Assembly: GCA_025360285.1 (NCBI GenBank)
Contig: JANYCM010000017.1
Span: forward strand, 1-5,788
Reading direction: 5' to 3'
Source: Sphingomonadales bacterium
GTDB lineage: Bacteria; Pseudomonadota; Alphaproteobacteria; Sphingomonadales; Sphingomonadaceae
DNA: 5,788 nt
Of the stretch, positions 1 to 5,669 are shown piece by piece. The notes under the pieces are model-generated. The model saw only the letters and a program-made list of their open reading frames with translations. It searched no databases and was not told where the DNA came from. Both the position numbers and the translations under genes were made by a program. How positions within the stretch are numbered: the stretch's first letter is position 1; every line of letters begins with the position of its first letter.

Positions 1-106
1 CTTCGATGGCATCGAACACCGCGGCGCCATCATTGGCGCGGATGACATCGCCCAGCAGCCGCCCGAGATAACGGACATCTTCGCGGCTGGCGGGGTCTGG
101 GGTCAT
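1..106 (-). CDS. ppc: Phosphoenolpyruvate carboxylase, N-terminal fragment
   Basis: The gene starts at an ATG (complement of bases 104-106) and runs off the left edge after 35 codons. The visible protein reads MTPDPASREDVRYLGRLLGD, then VIRANDGAAVFDAIE. The LGRLLGDVIR...G..VFDAIE pattern is characteristic of the extreme N-terminus of bacterial PEP carboxylases. The full enzyme, normally around 900 residues and cytoplasmic, adds bicarbonate to phosphoenolpyruvate to give oxaloacetate, which replenishes the TCA cycle and the aspartate family. None of the catalytic residues are inside this window, so the call rests on the N-terminal signature alone. I see no clear Shine-Dalgarno sequence in front of the ATG. 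The 115-base gap to the preceding DUF952 gene suggests its own promoter, although read-through from the msrB group is possible. Confidence 0.8.
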   Translation of the reverse strand, partial: MTPDPASREDVRYLGRLLGDVIRANDGAAVFDAIE

Positions 107-221
107 GCGGGGCAGTCAAGCGCGGTGGGGCGGGCTTGTCGAGGGGGGATGCAGGGACGAGCCGACTCCCTCCGTTGACACTGCGCGTCGCCTGCCAGCT
201 GCGGGGAGGGCGTGGTTTGGC
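107..221. other. Intergenic region between the DUF952 gene and ppc
   Basis: This 115-base G+C-rich gap should hold the end of the msrB-PPIase-DUF952 transcript and the ppc promoter. I could not identify a stem followed by a T-run on the minus strand, nor a convincing -35/-10 pair. A TTGACA hexamer at about 175-180 reads on the plus strand, the wrong direction for ppc, and has no matching -10. No small gene is supported. Confidence 0.4.
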
Positions 222-530
222 TCACCCGGCCCCGAACACCGCCGTCGTCACCACCTCGTCCAGCCGCAACGGGCGATAGAGGTGCGGAAACAGCACACCG
301 CCGCGCGCCGGTTCCCAGCGCAGTGCCTCGCCCAGTGCGTCGGCATCCAGCGTCAGCGCCATCAGGCCATCGGCCCCGGCAAACCATTTGGCGGCGGTTG
401 CTTCGACCTGATCCGGGGTGGAGATGTGGATGTAGCCATCGCGGATATCATCGGGCGAACCGGCGAACACGCCCGCCGCCTGGAAGACCGCCCATTCCTC
501 GGCTCGCAACAGCTTGATGATCGGCGTCAT
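222..530 (-). CDS. DUF952 family protein
   Basis: A 102-residue small soluble protein of the DUF952 family (from memory, Pfam PF06108). Family hallmarks are visible: an N-terminal IIKLLRAEEW segment (residues 4-13), the core motif GSPDDIRDGYIHISTPDQV (24-42), and the C-terminal block WEPARGGVLFPHLYRPL (72-88). Their order and spacing match the whole domain, so the protein is complete. The biochemical function of the family is not established to my knowledge; the conserved histidines (H35, H83), Glu73 and Arg76 could form an active or binding site, which is inference. There is no signal peptide or membrane segment, so it is probably cytoplasmic. I chose the ATG at 528-530 because it gives a normal family N-terminus. 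It shares one base with the stop of the upstream cyclophilin gene (TGATG), which points to translational coupling. An in-frame ATG at 566 would add 12 arginine/proline-rich residues and overlap the upstream gene by 37 bases, so it is less likely. Confidence 0.9.
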   Translation of the reverse strand: MTPIIKLLRAEEWAVFQAAGVFAGSPDDIRDGYIHISTPDQVEATAAKWFAGADGLMALTLDADALGEALRWEPARGGVLFPHLYRPLRLDEVVTTAVFGAG

Positions 531-1450
531 CAGGGGGCGAGCCGGACGGGGACGCGGACGTTGCACAGATCGGTGGCACCGGCGGGGCGGATGAAGAAGC
601 CTGTGCGGTTGGCGCGGGCGGTCTTGTAGGCGGCGAAACTGGCGCTGGCCGTGTCCATCACCTGCCAGCGCGGCGGGCTGGGCAGGCTGCTGGCCAGAGT
701 GACGTGGCGGAGGGGGGTTTGTTCGGCGGGGGTCTTGTAGAAACCCAGCGCCTCGCTGCCGCGCGGCAGGGCGGCATGGGGTTCGATGCCCGCGATGATG
801 CGGCCGACGAGCGCGATGTTGCGGTCGAGATGGCGCGGGGCGTGGCCGATGACGGCGTAGAGTTCACTGCCATCGCCGCTATCGGGCGGCATGTCGCGGC
901 CGACGCCGACCATGGCATAGCAATGCGCCAGCCAGGCAGTGCCGGTGCGGCGATCGCGCGCCACCGGCCAACCATTGGCGAAGCCCGCCTCGGCATAGGC
1001 ATCGGGGCTGCCGAGCGGGGTGATCTTCAGGCCCTTGGCGGGGCGTTCATATTCGGCGGGCAGCGGCTGGGCGCGGACATGCTGCGGCCGGACATCGGGG
1101 GGCTGGCCAACCGATGTGGCGCCCTCGGCCGGGCGGGCGGCCCATTGCACGACATAATTGTCCTGCACGCGGGTTATGGCGCCGCCGTCGAAGCGGCCCG
1201 CCATGACCAGCGCGCGGATGGCAGCGACGTGCGCCGGCGCGAAATCCGGCGCGAGTTCGAGGGTCATCGTGCCCGCGGCGGTTTCGATGATGACGAGATT
1301 GTCGGGTGCGATGGCGCGCCAGGCCGCCGGCGGCGCGGCGGCGACGATGGCATCGGGTTGCAGGGGTGCCGGGGTGGCGGCGGCGAGCAGGGCGGCGAGG
1401 ATCAGCATGCCGGCACGATGGCGGGCGGCCGGCTCAACGGCAAGCCCCAT
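530..1450 (-). CDS. Secreted cyclophilin-type peptidyl-prolyl cis-trans isomerase
   Basis: With the start used here the product has 306 residues. Cyclophilins catalyse cis-trans isomerisation of peptide bonds before proline and assist folding. The core is the beta-strand region NLVIIETAAGTMTLELAPDFAPAHV (about 51-75) followed by RFDGGAITRVQDNYVVQWAA (86-105). In the latter, R94, Y99 and Q102 match the catalytic Arg-x4-Phe-x2-Gln pattern of cyclophilins, with Tyr in place of Phe. Further conserved-looking blocks include AWLAHCYAMVGVGRDMPPDSGDGSELYAVIGHAP and the NIALVGRIIAGIE strand. It is longer than a minimal cyclophilin (about 165 residues) because of an insert after the active-site strand and a C-terminal extension. 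A hydrophobic stretch, MLILAALLAAATPAP, looks like a signal-peptide core, so the protein is probably periplasmic. Start choice is uncertain. ATG 1450 overlaps the msrB stop (TGATG) and supplies an arginine-containing n-region; ATG 1408 would begin directly at MLILAALL and give 292 residues. Confidence 0.85.
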   Translation of the reverse strand: MGLAVEPAARHRAGMLILAALLAAATPAPLQPDAIVAAAPPAAWRAIAPDNLVIIETAAGTMTLELAPDFAPAHVAAIRALVMAGRFDGGAITRVQDNYVVQWAARPAEGATSVGQPPDVRPQHVRAQPLPAEYERPAKGLKITPLGSPDAYAEAGFANGWPVARDRRTGTAWLAHCYAMVGVGRDMPPDSGDGSELYAVIGHAPRHLDRNIALVGRIIAGIEPHAALPRGSEALGFYKTPAEQTPLRHVTLASSLPSPPRWQVMDTASASFAAYKTARANRTGFFIRPAGATDLCNVRVPVRLAP

Positions 1451-1818
1451 CAGTCCCTGGGTTCGAACGCCAGCGCCAGGCCGTTGATGCAGTGGCGGGT
1501 GCCGGTCGGCGCCGGGCCGTCGGGGAAGATATGGCCTAGATGGCCCTGGCAGGTGGCGCAATGGACTTCGGTGCGGGTCATGCCATGGCTGGTATCGGTG
1601 GTGGTCGCCACCGCATCGGGGACGGCAGCGTAGAAGCTCGGCCAACCCGAACCGCTGTTGTATTTGGTGTCCGACACATAAAGCAAAGTGCCGCAGCCGG
1701 CGCAGCGGAAATCGCCGGGGCGTTTTTCGTCGTTCAGCGGGCTGGTGAACGGCCGTTCGGTGGCATGATCGCGCAGCACGGCGATCTGGGCGGGGCTGAG
1801 GTCGCGGGTCGTCGTCAT
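1450..1818 (-). CDS. msrB: Peptide-methionine (R)-S-oxide reductase MsrB
   Basis: A 122-residue, full-length single-domain MsrB. It reduces the R epimer of methionine sulfoxide in proteins back to methionine, normally with electrons from thioredoxin. Visible motifs are two zinc-binding CxxC pairs (C39/C42 and C87/C90), GWPSF (58-62), the DTSHGM segment (75-80), GHLGHIFPDGP (92-102) and the catalytic block TGTRHCIN with the nucleophilic cysteine at C110. The resolving cysteine found in many family members (SGCGWPSF) is replaced by Ser57 (SGSGWPSF). The only cysteines are the four zinc ligands and C110, so turnover must be completed without an intramolecular disulfide to that position. There is no signal peptide, so it is presumably cytoplasmic. 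It is the first gene of an msrB-PPIase-DUF952 cluster, with a clear AAGGA ribosome binding site six bases before the ATG. Confidence 0.97.
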   Translation of the reverse strand: MTTTRDLSPAQIAVLRDHATERPFTSPLNDEKRPGDFRCAGCGTLLYVSDTKYNSGSGWPSFYAAVPDAVATTTDTSHGMTRTEVHCATCQGHLGHIFPDGPAPTGTRHCINGLALAFEPRD

Positions 1819-1824
1819 GGTCGG

Positions 1825-1829
1825 TCCTT
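1825..1829 (-). promoter_or_regulatory. Ribosome binding site of msrB
   Basis: On the minus strand AAGGA lies six bases before the msrB ATG (complement of 1816-1818), within GGGAAGGACCGACCATG. It is the clearest Shine-Dalgarno sequence in the window and fixes this start. It also fits msrB being translated independently, as the head gene of its cluster. Confidence 0.6.
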
Positions 1830-1845
1830 CCCAAGCGGTTTTTCT

Positions 1846-1884
1846 TTGGTGCCAAGATCGGGGCGGCGATGGCGCTTGCCAAGC
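1846..1884. repeat. Pair of short inverted repeats in front of msrB
   Basis: Two small palindromes sit in the 85-base gap between ruvX and msrB. TTGGTGCCAA occupies 1846-1855 (TTGG/CCAA arms, two-base spacer) and GCTTGCCAAGC occupies 1874-1884 (GCTTG/CAAGC arms, one-base centre). They share the direct repeat TGCCAAG (1850-1856 and 1877-1883), with starts 27 bases apart. On the minus strand TTGGCA (1877-1882) followed after 17 bases by GATCTT (1854-1859) could be a weak promoter for msrB. If so, both palindromes lie over promoter elements, as operators would. All of this is pattern inference; short palindromes are common in G+C-rich DNA. Confidence 0.3.
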
Positions 1885-1903
1885 CCTATTCGCGTGCCTG
1901 CGG

Positions 1904-2383
1904 CTATTGGTTACGGACCAGGGGGTTACGGGTCAGCGCATCGATCGCGCCTTGCAGGATATAGGCCGCCGCCAGCCGATCGACACGTTCAGCGCGGGTC
2001 TTGCGTGACAGATCCTCGGCGATCATGGCGCGTTCCACCGCCTGGGTGCTCCAGCGTTCGTCCCAGAGCAGCAGCGGCTTTTCCAGCACCACCAGGTTGC
2101 GCGCCAGTGCCCGCACCGATTGGGTGCGCGGCGAATCGCTGCCGTCCATGCTGAGCGGCAGGCCAAGCACCAGCCCGGCAATGGCTTCGCGGGCGATGAA
2201 GGCGCGCAGCAGCGCGAGATCGACGGTGAATTTGGTCCGCGCGATGGTGCTGTGCGGCGCCGCGAACGTCCAATGCGCGTCGCAGGTGGCGAGGCCTATC
2301 GTCTTCGTGCCGGCATCAAGCCCGGCCAGGCGGCCGCCGGCGGGCAGCGCGGCGGCGAAATCGGCAACGCCGGCGGCGATCAA
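1904..2383 (-). CDS. ruvX: Putative pre-16S rRNA nuclease / Holliday junction resolvase-like protein (YqgF/RuvX)
   Basis: A 159-residue protein of the YqgF family with an RNase H-like fold, cytoplasmic, linked in E. coli to 5'-end maturation of 16S rRNA. The family signature is complete: GLDAGTKTIGLA (21-32) with the metal-binding Asp23, LVLGLPLSMDGSDSPRT (71-87), the WDERWST motif (107-113) with Asp108/Glu109, and VDRLAAAYIL (134-143) with Asp135, matching the conserved acidic residues of the family. The length is normal for the family, slightly above E. coli YqgF because of a short N-terminal extension and C-terminal tail. The start is a TTG (complement of 2381-2383). It is the only plausible initiator ahead of the conserved GLDAGTKTIG strand that I could find, and it overlaps the TGA of the upstream DUF3089 gene (TTGA), which implies translational coupling. 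The ribosome binding site is weak. Confidence 0.93.
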   Translation of the reverse strand: MIAAGVADFAAALPAGGRLAGLDAGTKTIGLATCDAHWTFAAPHSTIARTKFTVDLALLRAFIAREAIAGLVLGLPLSMDGSDSPRTQSVRALARNLVVLEKPLLLWDERWSTQAVERAMIAEDLSRKTRAERVDRLAAAYILQGAIDALTRNPLVRNQ

Positions 2384-3519
2384 TCGAGGCTCTCATGCGT
2401 CGCCGCCGGCGCACCAAAGGCCCCGGCGCGGCGTTCGGCATCGGCGCGCAAATTGGCCCAGAACAGTGCATAATCATAGACATGGTAATTGTTGCCGGGC
2501 AGCACGAAGCGGGTGAAACCGCCGGGCGGTTCGCCGATATCGACGATCCCGGCGGGCAGGCACTGCGCCCCGAGCCCCTTGGCAACCAGGCTGCCGCCCG
2601 AAAAATCCTCATTGGGGACGAGGCTGCCAAGGTTCTGCGCCGCCGGCACCGCCGCCTTTGTCATGTCGCCGCTCAAGGGATTGCTGCACAGCATGGCGGT
2701 GCCGCGGCGCGGTTCACCGGTATAGCCCCTGCCCCTGTCGAACAGCGCCCGGATGGCGCTGGCATCGGCCGGCCGGGCGAAACTTTGCCATGACAGGATG
2801 CAGCCCGTCGCGTCCGGCCCGGCACAGGCCGGCAGGCCCAATGCCGGCAGATCGGCGGTCAGCGAGATCGGCCAGCCCGGCGCATAGACGGCGACGATAC
2901 GCGCGGCGAGCTTCGTCCCCGCTACACGGTCCTTGAGCAGCCGCAGCAGGTGCAGCGACCCCTGGCTGTGCCCGGCGAGGATGATCGGGCGGCCATCGGG
3001 CTGGGCCGCGATGAATTCGTCAAAGGCGGCGACGACATCGCCATAGGCCAGATCGATGGCCATTTGCGCCTCGGGCTTGTCGGTCAGGAAGGCGCCAAAG
3101 GTCGCCTGGCGATAGCGCGGTGCCCAGATGGCGGCGACGCCGTTGAAGACGCTGGCCTGGCTGCGTAGAAACTGCACCAGCCGCGCCTCGGTATCGGCAT
3201 CACCCGGCACGGCGTTCCAATGGCTGCGGTCAAACACGGCGGTGGGCAGCACGTAAAAGACCGCGATCCCCGGTTTCGGCGCGGCGGCATAGCCGGCGGG
3301 GGCCCAGCGTGCCGGGTCGGTCTTGAAATCCGGCCGCGCCAGCCAGTTTTTCGCGTCGCGGTAATCGGGTGCGCTGTTGGCGGGGGGCGACGTGAAAGCC
3401 GTGCCCGGCACCAGCGCGGCGCGCAGCAATTGTTCGCCGAACAACCGATAGCCAAAGGCCGCGGCGATGACGATCATGATGAGGATCGCGATGACCCAGA
3501 GAAACCGACGAGCTAACAT
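2380..3519 (-). CDS. DUF3089 family alpha/beta-hydrolase, membrane-anchored
   Basis: A 379-residue protein of the DUF3089 family (from memory, Pfam PF11288), which has an alpha/beta-hydrolase look. Residues 1 to about 24 (MLARRFLWVIAILIMIVIAA) form a basic n-region plus a hydrophobic helix, so the enzyme is probably anchored in the inner membrane with its domain in the periplasm. The nucleophile elbow is ILAGHSQGS, with Ser185 as predicted nucleophile. Other family blocks are IAVFYVLPTA (about 85-94), AIWAPRYRQATFGAF (130-144), the AYGDVVAAFDEFI helix, LCSNPLSG, and C-terminal NNYHVYDYALFWANLRADAERR, whose histidine is a candidate catalytic residue. The substrate is unknown; esterase or lipase-like activity is inference. 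I chose ATG 3519. GTG 3525 would add two residues and is equally open, with an in-frame TAG two codons before it. Neither has a clear Shine-Dalgarno sequence. Its stop overlaps the ruvX start. Confidence 0.85.
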   Translation of the reverse strand: MLARRFLWVIAILIMIVIAAAFGYRLFGEQLLRAALVPGTAFTSPPANSAPDYRDAKNWLARPDFKTDPARWAPAGYAAAPKPGIAVFYVLPTAVFDRSHWNAVPGDADTEARLVQFLRSQASVFNGVAAIWAPRYRQATFGAFLTDKPEAQMAIDLAYGDVVAAFDEFIAAQPDGRPIILAGHSQGSLHLLRLLKDRVAGTKLAARIVAVYAPGWPISLTADLPALGLPACAGPDATGCILSWQSFARPADASAIRALFDRGRGYTGEPRRGTAMLCSNPLSGDMTKAAVPAAQNLGSLVPNEDFSGGSLVAKGLGAQCLPAGIVDIGEPPGGFTRFVLPGNNYHVYDYALFWANLRADAERRAGAFGAPAATHESLD

Positions 3520-3582
3520 GATCACGTTCTAGCAGGTCGCGTGACACAACGGGAAGCGTGGTGATGCGCCGCGTGCGGGGGC
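3520..3582. other. Short gap between the DUF1905 and DUF3089 genes
   Basis: About 60 bases separate the end of the metX-metW-DUF1905 group from the DUF3089 start. I see no stem with a T-run, so no intrinsic terminator can be called. GCGTG occurs three times on the plus strand here without forming a palindrome. It may hold a promoter for DUF3089-ruvX, or the two groups may be co-transcribed. Confidence 0.3.
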
Positions 3583-3960
3583 CTAGACCGTCAATTCCAC
3601 CGTCACTTTATCGCCCTCGACGAGCCGCTCCGTCTTGCGCACCGCCGCCTTCACCGGCAGCAGATAGCCGGCGACATCCTTGCTGGGAAACACCGAGGTT
3701 TTCCAGGGCGTCGCGCCGATCCGCGCTTCGACATAGACCGAACCCCAGGCGGCGCTGCGGCCCGGCGCTGCCGCGCGGATGGCGGCGGCGACATCGCCGT
3801 CGATGGTGATGAAATGCCAGGCCGTGGCGGTCGGCGCGCCGTCCTTGGCCTTGCCCCGCCACAGCCACAAGGGCCCGGTGAAGGTCCAGCGGCCGCCGGC
3901 GGTGACGCCATGGCCCAGTTCCTCGCACAGGAAGCGTGCGAGTTCCGGGTCCATCGCCAT
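3583..3960 (-). CDS. DUF1905 domain protein with N-terminal extension
   Basis: A 125-residue protein whose residues from about 25 to 125 match the DUF1905 family (from memory, Pfam PF08922), a small beta-barrel-like domain of unknown biochemical role. Visible family features are WTFTGPLWLWRGK (25-37), AWHFITI (47-53), GSVYVEARIGATPWKTSVFP (73-92), SKDVAGYLLPVKAAVRKTE (93-111) and the ending GDKVTVELTV. Residues 1-23 (MAMDPELARFLCEELGHGVT plus AGG) lie ahead of the usual domain start, are mildly acidic and helical in look, and have no counterpart that I recognise. The ATG directly follows the metW TGA with no spacer (TGAATG); ATG 3954 would remove only two residues. There is no signal peptide. 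It is probably translated by coupling from metW, so its expression should follow that of the methionine genes, but no direct role in methionine synthesis can be read from the sequence. Confidence 0.88.
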   Translation of the reverse strand: MAMDPELARFLCEELGHGVTAGGRWTFTGPLWLWRGKAKDGAPTATAWHFITIDGDVAAAIRAAAPGRSAAWGSVYVEARIGATPWKTSVFPSKDVAGYLLPVKAAVRKTERLVEGDKVTVELTV

Positions 3961-4548
3961 TCAGCGCGCCAGCACGAACACCGCCTGTTCGGCGAGGAGA
4001 TTGGCGAATGCCGCGCTGCGTCGCCGGCCGCCCGACAGGAAGGCGGCACTTTCGACGCGCAGGCGCTTTTCCGCCGCCAGCGCCCGAAAATCGTCGATCG
4101 TGCAGAAATGGATGTTGGCGGTTTCGTGCCAGCTTACCGGCAGCGATTTGGTTACCGGCATATGGCCGCCAAAGGCCAGCGAACCGCGCACCCGCCAATG
4201 GCCGAAATTGGGAAAGCTGACGACGGCCCGCCGCGCGATCCGCACCAGTTGATCGAGCACCGCCGCCGGGCGCTGCATGGCCTGGAGCGTGTCGGACAGA
4301 ATCGCCATGTCGAAACTGTCGTCGGGATAATCCGGCAGGTCGGCATCGGCGTCGCCCTGCACCACCGACAGCCCGCGGGCGACGGCGCCCGCGACATTGG
4401 CGGCGCTGACATCGATGCCGCGCGCGTCCACACCCTTGGTATCGCGGAGATGGGCGAGCAGCGCGCCATCGCCGCAGCCGATATCAAGGACACGGGCACC
4501 CGGCGGCACGGCAGCGGCGATGGCAGCGAGATCGGCGCGGAGGGTCAT
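3961..4548 (-). CDS. metW: Methionine biosynthesis protein MetW
   Basis: A 195-residue protein with a class I SAM-dependent methyltransferase fold. Motif I is VLDIGCGDG (20-28), followed by the ARGIDVSAANVAGAVARGLSVVQGDAD segment (acidic Asp of motif II, then GDAD) and SFDMAILSDTLQAM. The MetW-specific blocks VSFPNFGHWRVRGSLAFGGHMPVT and LPVSWHETANIHFCTIDDF are both present, which separates it from generic methyltransferases. MetW is conserved next to metX in many proteobacteria and is generally thought to support or regulate MetX; it is not established to methylate a substrate. It is cytoplasmic. The chosen ATG (complement of 4546-4548) makes a classic ATGA overlap with the metX stop, and a GAGGG seven bases upstream can serve as ribosome binding site. 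An ATG at 4584 would add 12 residues inside metX and is unlikely. The DUF1905 gene follows immediately. Confidence 0.95.
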   Translation of the reverse strand: MTLRADLAAIAAAVPPGARVLDIGCGDGALLAHLRDTKGVDARGIDVSAANVAGAVARGLSVVQGDADADLPDYPDDSFDMAILSDTLQAMQRPAAVLDQLVRIARRAVVSFPNFGHWRVRGSLAFGGHMPVTKSLPVSWHETANIHFCTIDDFRALAAEKRLRVESAAFLSGGRRRSAAFANLLAEQAVFVLAR

Positions 4549-5669
4549 GCCCCTGCCCTCAAAAACCCATCGACCACCCGGCACATCTCGGGCGCCTCCA
4601 GCAGAAACGCATCATGGCCGAACGGGCTTTCCAGTTCGACAAAGCTCACCGCCGCGCCGGCGGCATTGAGCGCCCGGACGATGCGGCGCGATTCAGCGGT
4701 CGGATACAGCCAGTCCGAGGTGAAGCTGACCAGCGCAAAGCGGGTTTTCGTGCCGGCAAAGGCCCGCGCCAGCACGCCATCATGCGGCGCCGCCAGATCG
4801 AAATAATCCATGGCGCGGGTGATATAGAGATAGGAATTGGCATCGAAGCGCTCGACAAAGCTGAGGCCCTGGTGGCGCAGATAGGATTCGACCTGGAATT
4901 CGGCATCAAAGCCAAAGCCCAGCGCCTCGCGATCCTGCAAGCGGCGCCCGAATTTTTCGGTCAGGCCGGCTTCAGACAGATAGGTGATGTGCGCCGCCAT
5001 GCGCGCCACGGCGAGGCCGGCGGCCGGGGGCACATCGCCATAAGCGCCGCCCGCCCAAGCCGGATCGGCCATGATCGCTTGCCGCCCAACTTCGTGAAAG
5101 GCGATGTTCTGCGCCGAATGCCGCGCGGCGGTGGCGATGGCGACAACGCTGCGCACGCGATCGGGGTGCGCCACCGCCCAGTCAAGCGCCTGCATCCCGC
5201 CCATCGAGCCGCCGACCACCGCCTGCAAGACGCCGACGCCGAGATGATCGAGCAGGCGCGCTTGCGCGTTGACCATGTCGCGGATGGTGATGACCGGAAA
5301 AGCCATGGCGTATCGCGCGCCGGTAGCGGGGTCGATACTGCCCGGCCCGGACGAGCCGCTGCATCCGCCCAGCACATTGGCGCAGATGATGAAATGCCGC
5401 GCCGGATCAATCGGCTGCCCCGCCCCGACCAGCCGCGGCCACCAGCCGGGCTTGCCGGTGCGGGGATTCCGGCCGGCGACATATTGGTCCATGGTCAGCG
5501 CATGGCAGATCAATATGGCATTGCCGCCATCCGCCGCCAGCGTGCCATAGGTTTCATAGGCAATATCGAGCGCCGCAAGGCTCTGCCCGGACGCCAGCGG
5601 AAAGCGGCCGGGCAGGGTGACACGGCGGTCGAGGCCGAAGCGTATATCAAAGGCGGGGGCAGCCAGCAT
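4545..5669 (-). CDS. metX: Homoserine O-acyltransferase (O-acetyltransferase family) MetX
   Basis: A 374-residue, full-length alpha/beta-hydrolase-fold acyltransferase. It transfers an acyl group from acyl-CoA to the hydroxyl of homoserine, the first committed step of methionine synthesis, in the cytoplasm. The catalytic triad is visible: Ser155 in VVGGSMGGMQALDWA, Asp319 in SFTSDWLYP, and His352 in SPFGHDAFLLE. Other family blocks are AYETYGTL (37-44), ILICHALT (52-59), KPGWWPRLVGAGQPIDPARH (73-92), NVLGGCSGSSGP (98-109) and NSYLYITRAMDYFDLA (278-293). The acyl donor is undecided. The family is usually annotated as acetyl-CoA dependent, but some proteobacterial MetX enzymes are known to use succinyl-CoA, and I cannot assign specificity by eye. 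The ATG at 5667-5669 gives the usual N-terminus; no strong Shine-Dalgarno sequence precedes it. It leads the metX-metW-DUF1905 operon. Confidence 0.97.
   Translation of the reverse strand: MLAAPAFDIRFGLDRRVTLPGRFPLASGQSLAALDIAYETYGTLAADGGNAILICHALTMDQYVAGRNPRTGKPGWWPRLVGAGQPIDPARHFIICANVLGGCSGSSGPGSIDPATGARYAMAFPVITIRDMVNAQARLLDHLGVGVLQAVVGGSMGGMQALDWAVAHPDRVRSVVAIATAARHSAQNIAFHEVGRQAIMADPAWAGGAYGDVPPAAGLAVARMAAHITYLSEAGLTEKFGRRLQDREALGFGFDAEFQVESYLRHQGLSFVERFDANSYLYITRAMDYFDLAAPHDGVLARAFAGTKTRFALVSFTSDWLYPTAESRRIVRALNAAGAAVSFVELESPFGHDAFLLEAPEMCRVVDGFLRAGA

Noticed and set aside
107..221. Intrinsic terminator after the DUF952 gene
   Set aside because: Short GGGA/TCCC complementarity exists around 150-170, but the stem cannot be extended and no T-run follows on the minus strand.
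704..1633. A long open frame on the plus strand opposite the cyclophilin and msrB genes, about 309 codons
   Set aside because: It runs across two confidently identified minus-strand genes and their junction and shows low-complexity Gly/Ala/Arg composition, typical of antisense frames in this base composition.
1451..1882. Extension of the cyclophilin reading frame upstream to 1882, giving a 450-residue protein
   Set aside because: The added 144 residues lie out of frame across the whole of msrB and read as Arg/His/Pro-rich low-complexity sequence. A real signal-peptide core begins near 1408.
3814..4806. A long open frame on the plus strand opposite the DUF1905 gene, metW and the end of metX, about 330 codons
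   Set aside because: It spans three coupled minus-strand genes, and its translation has no domain I recognise and an antisense-like composition.
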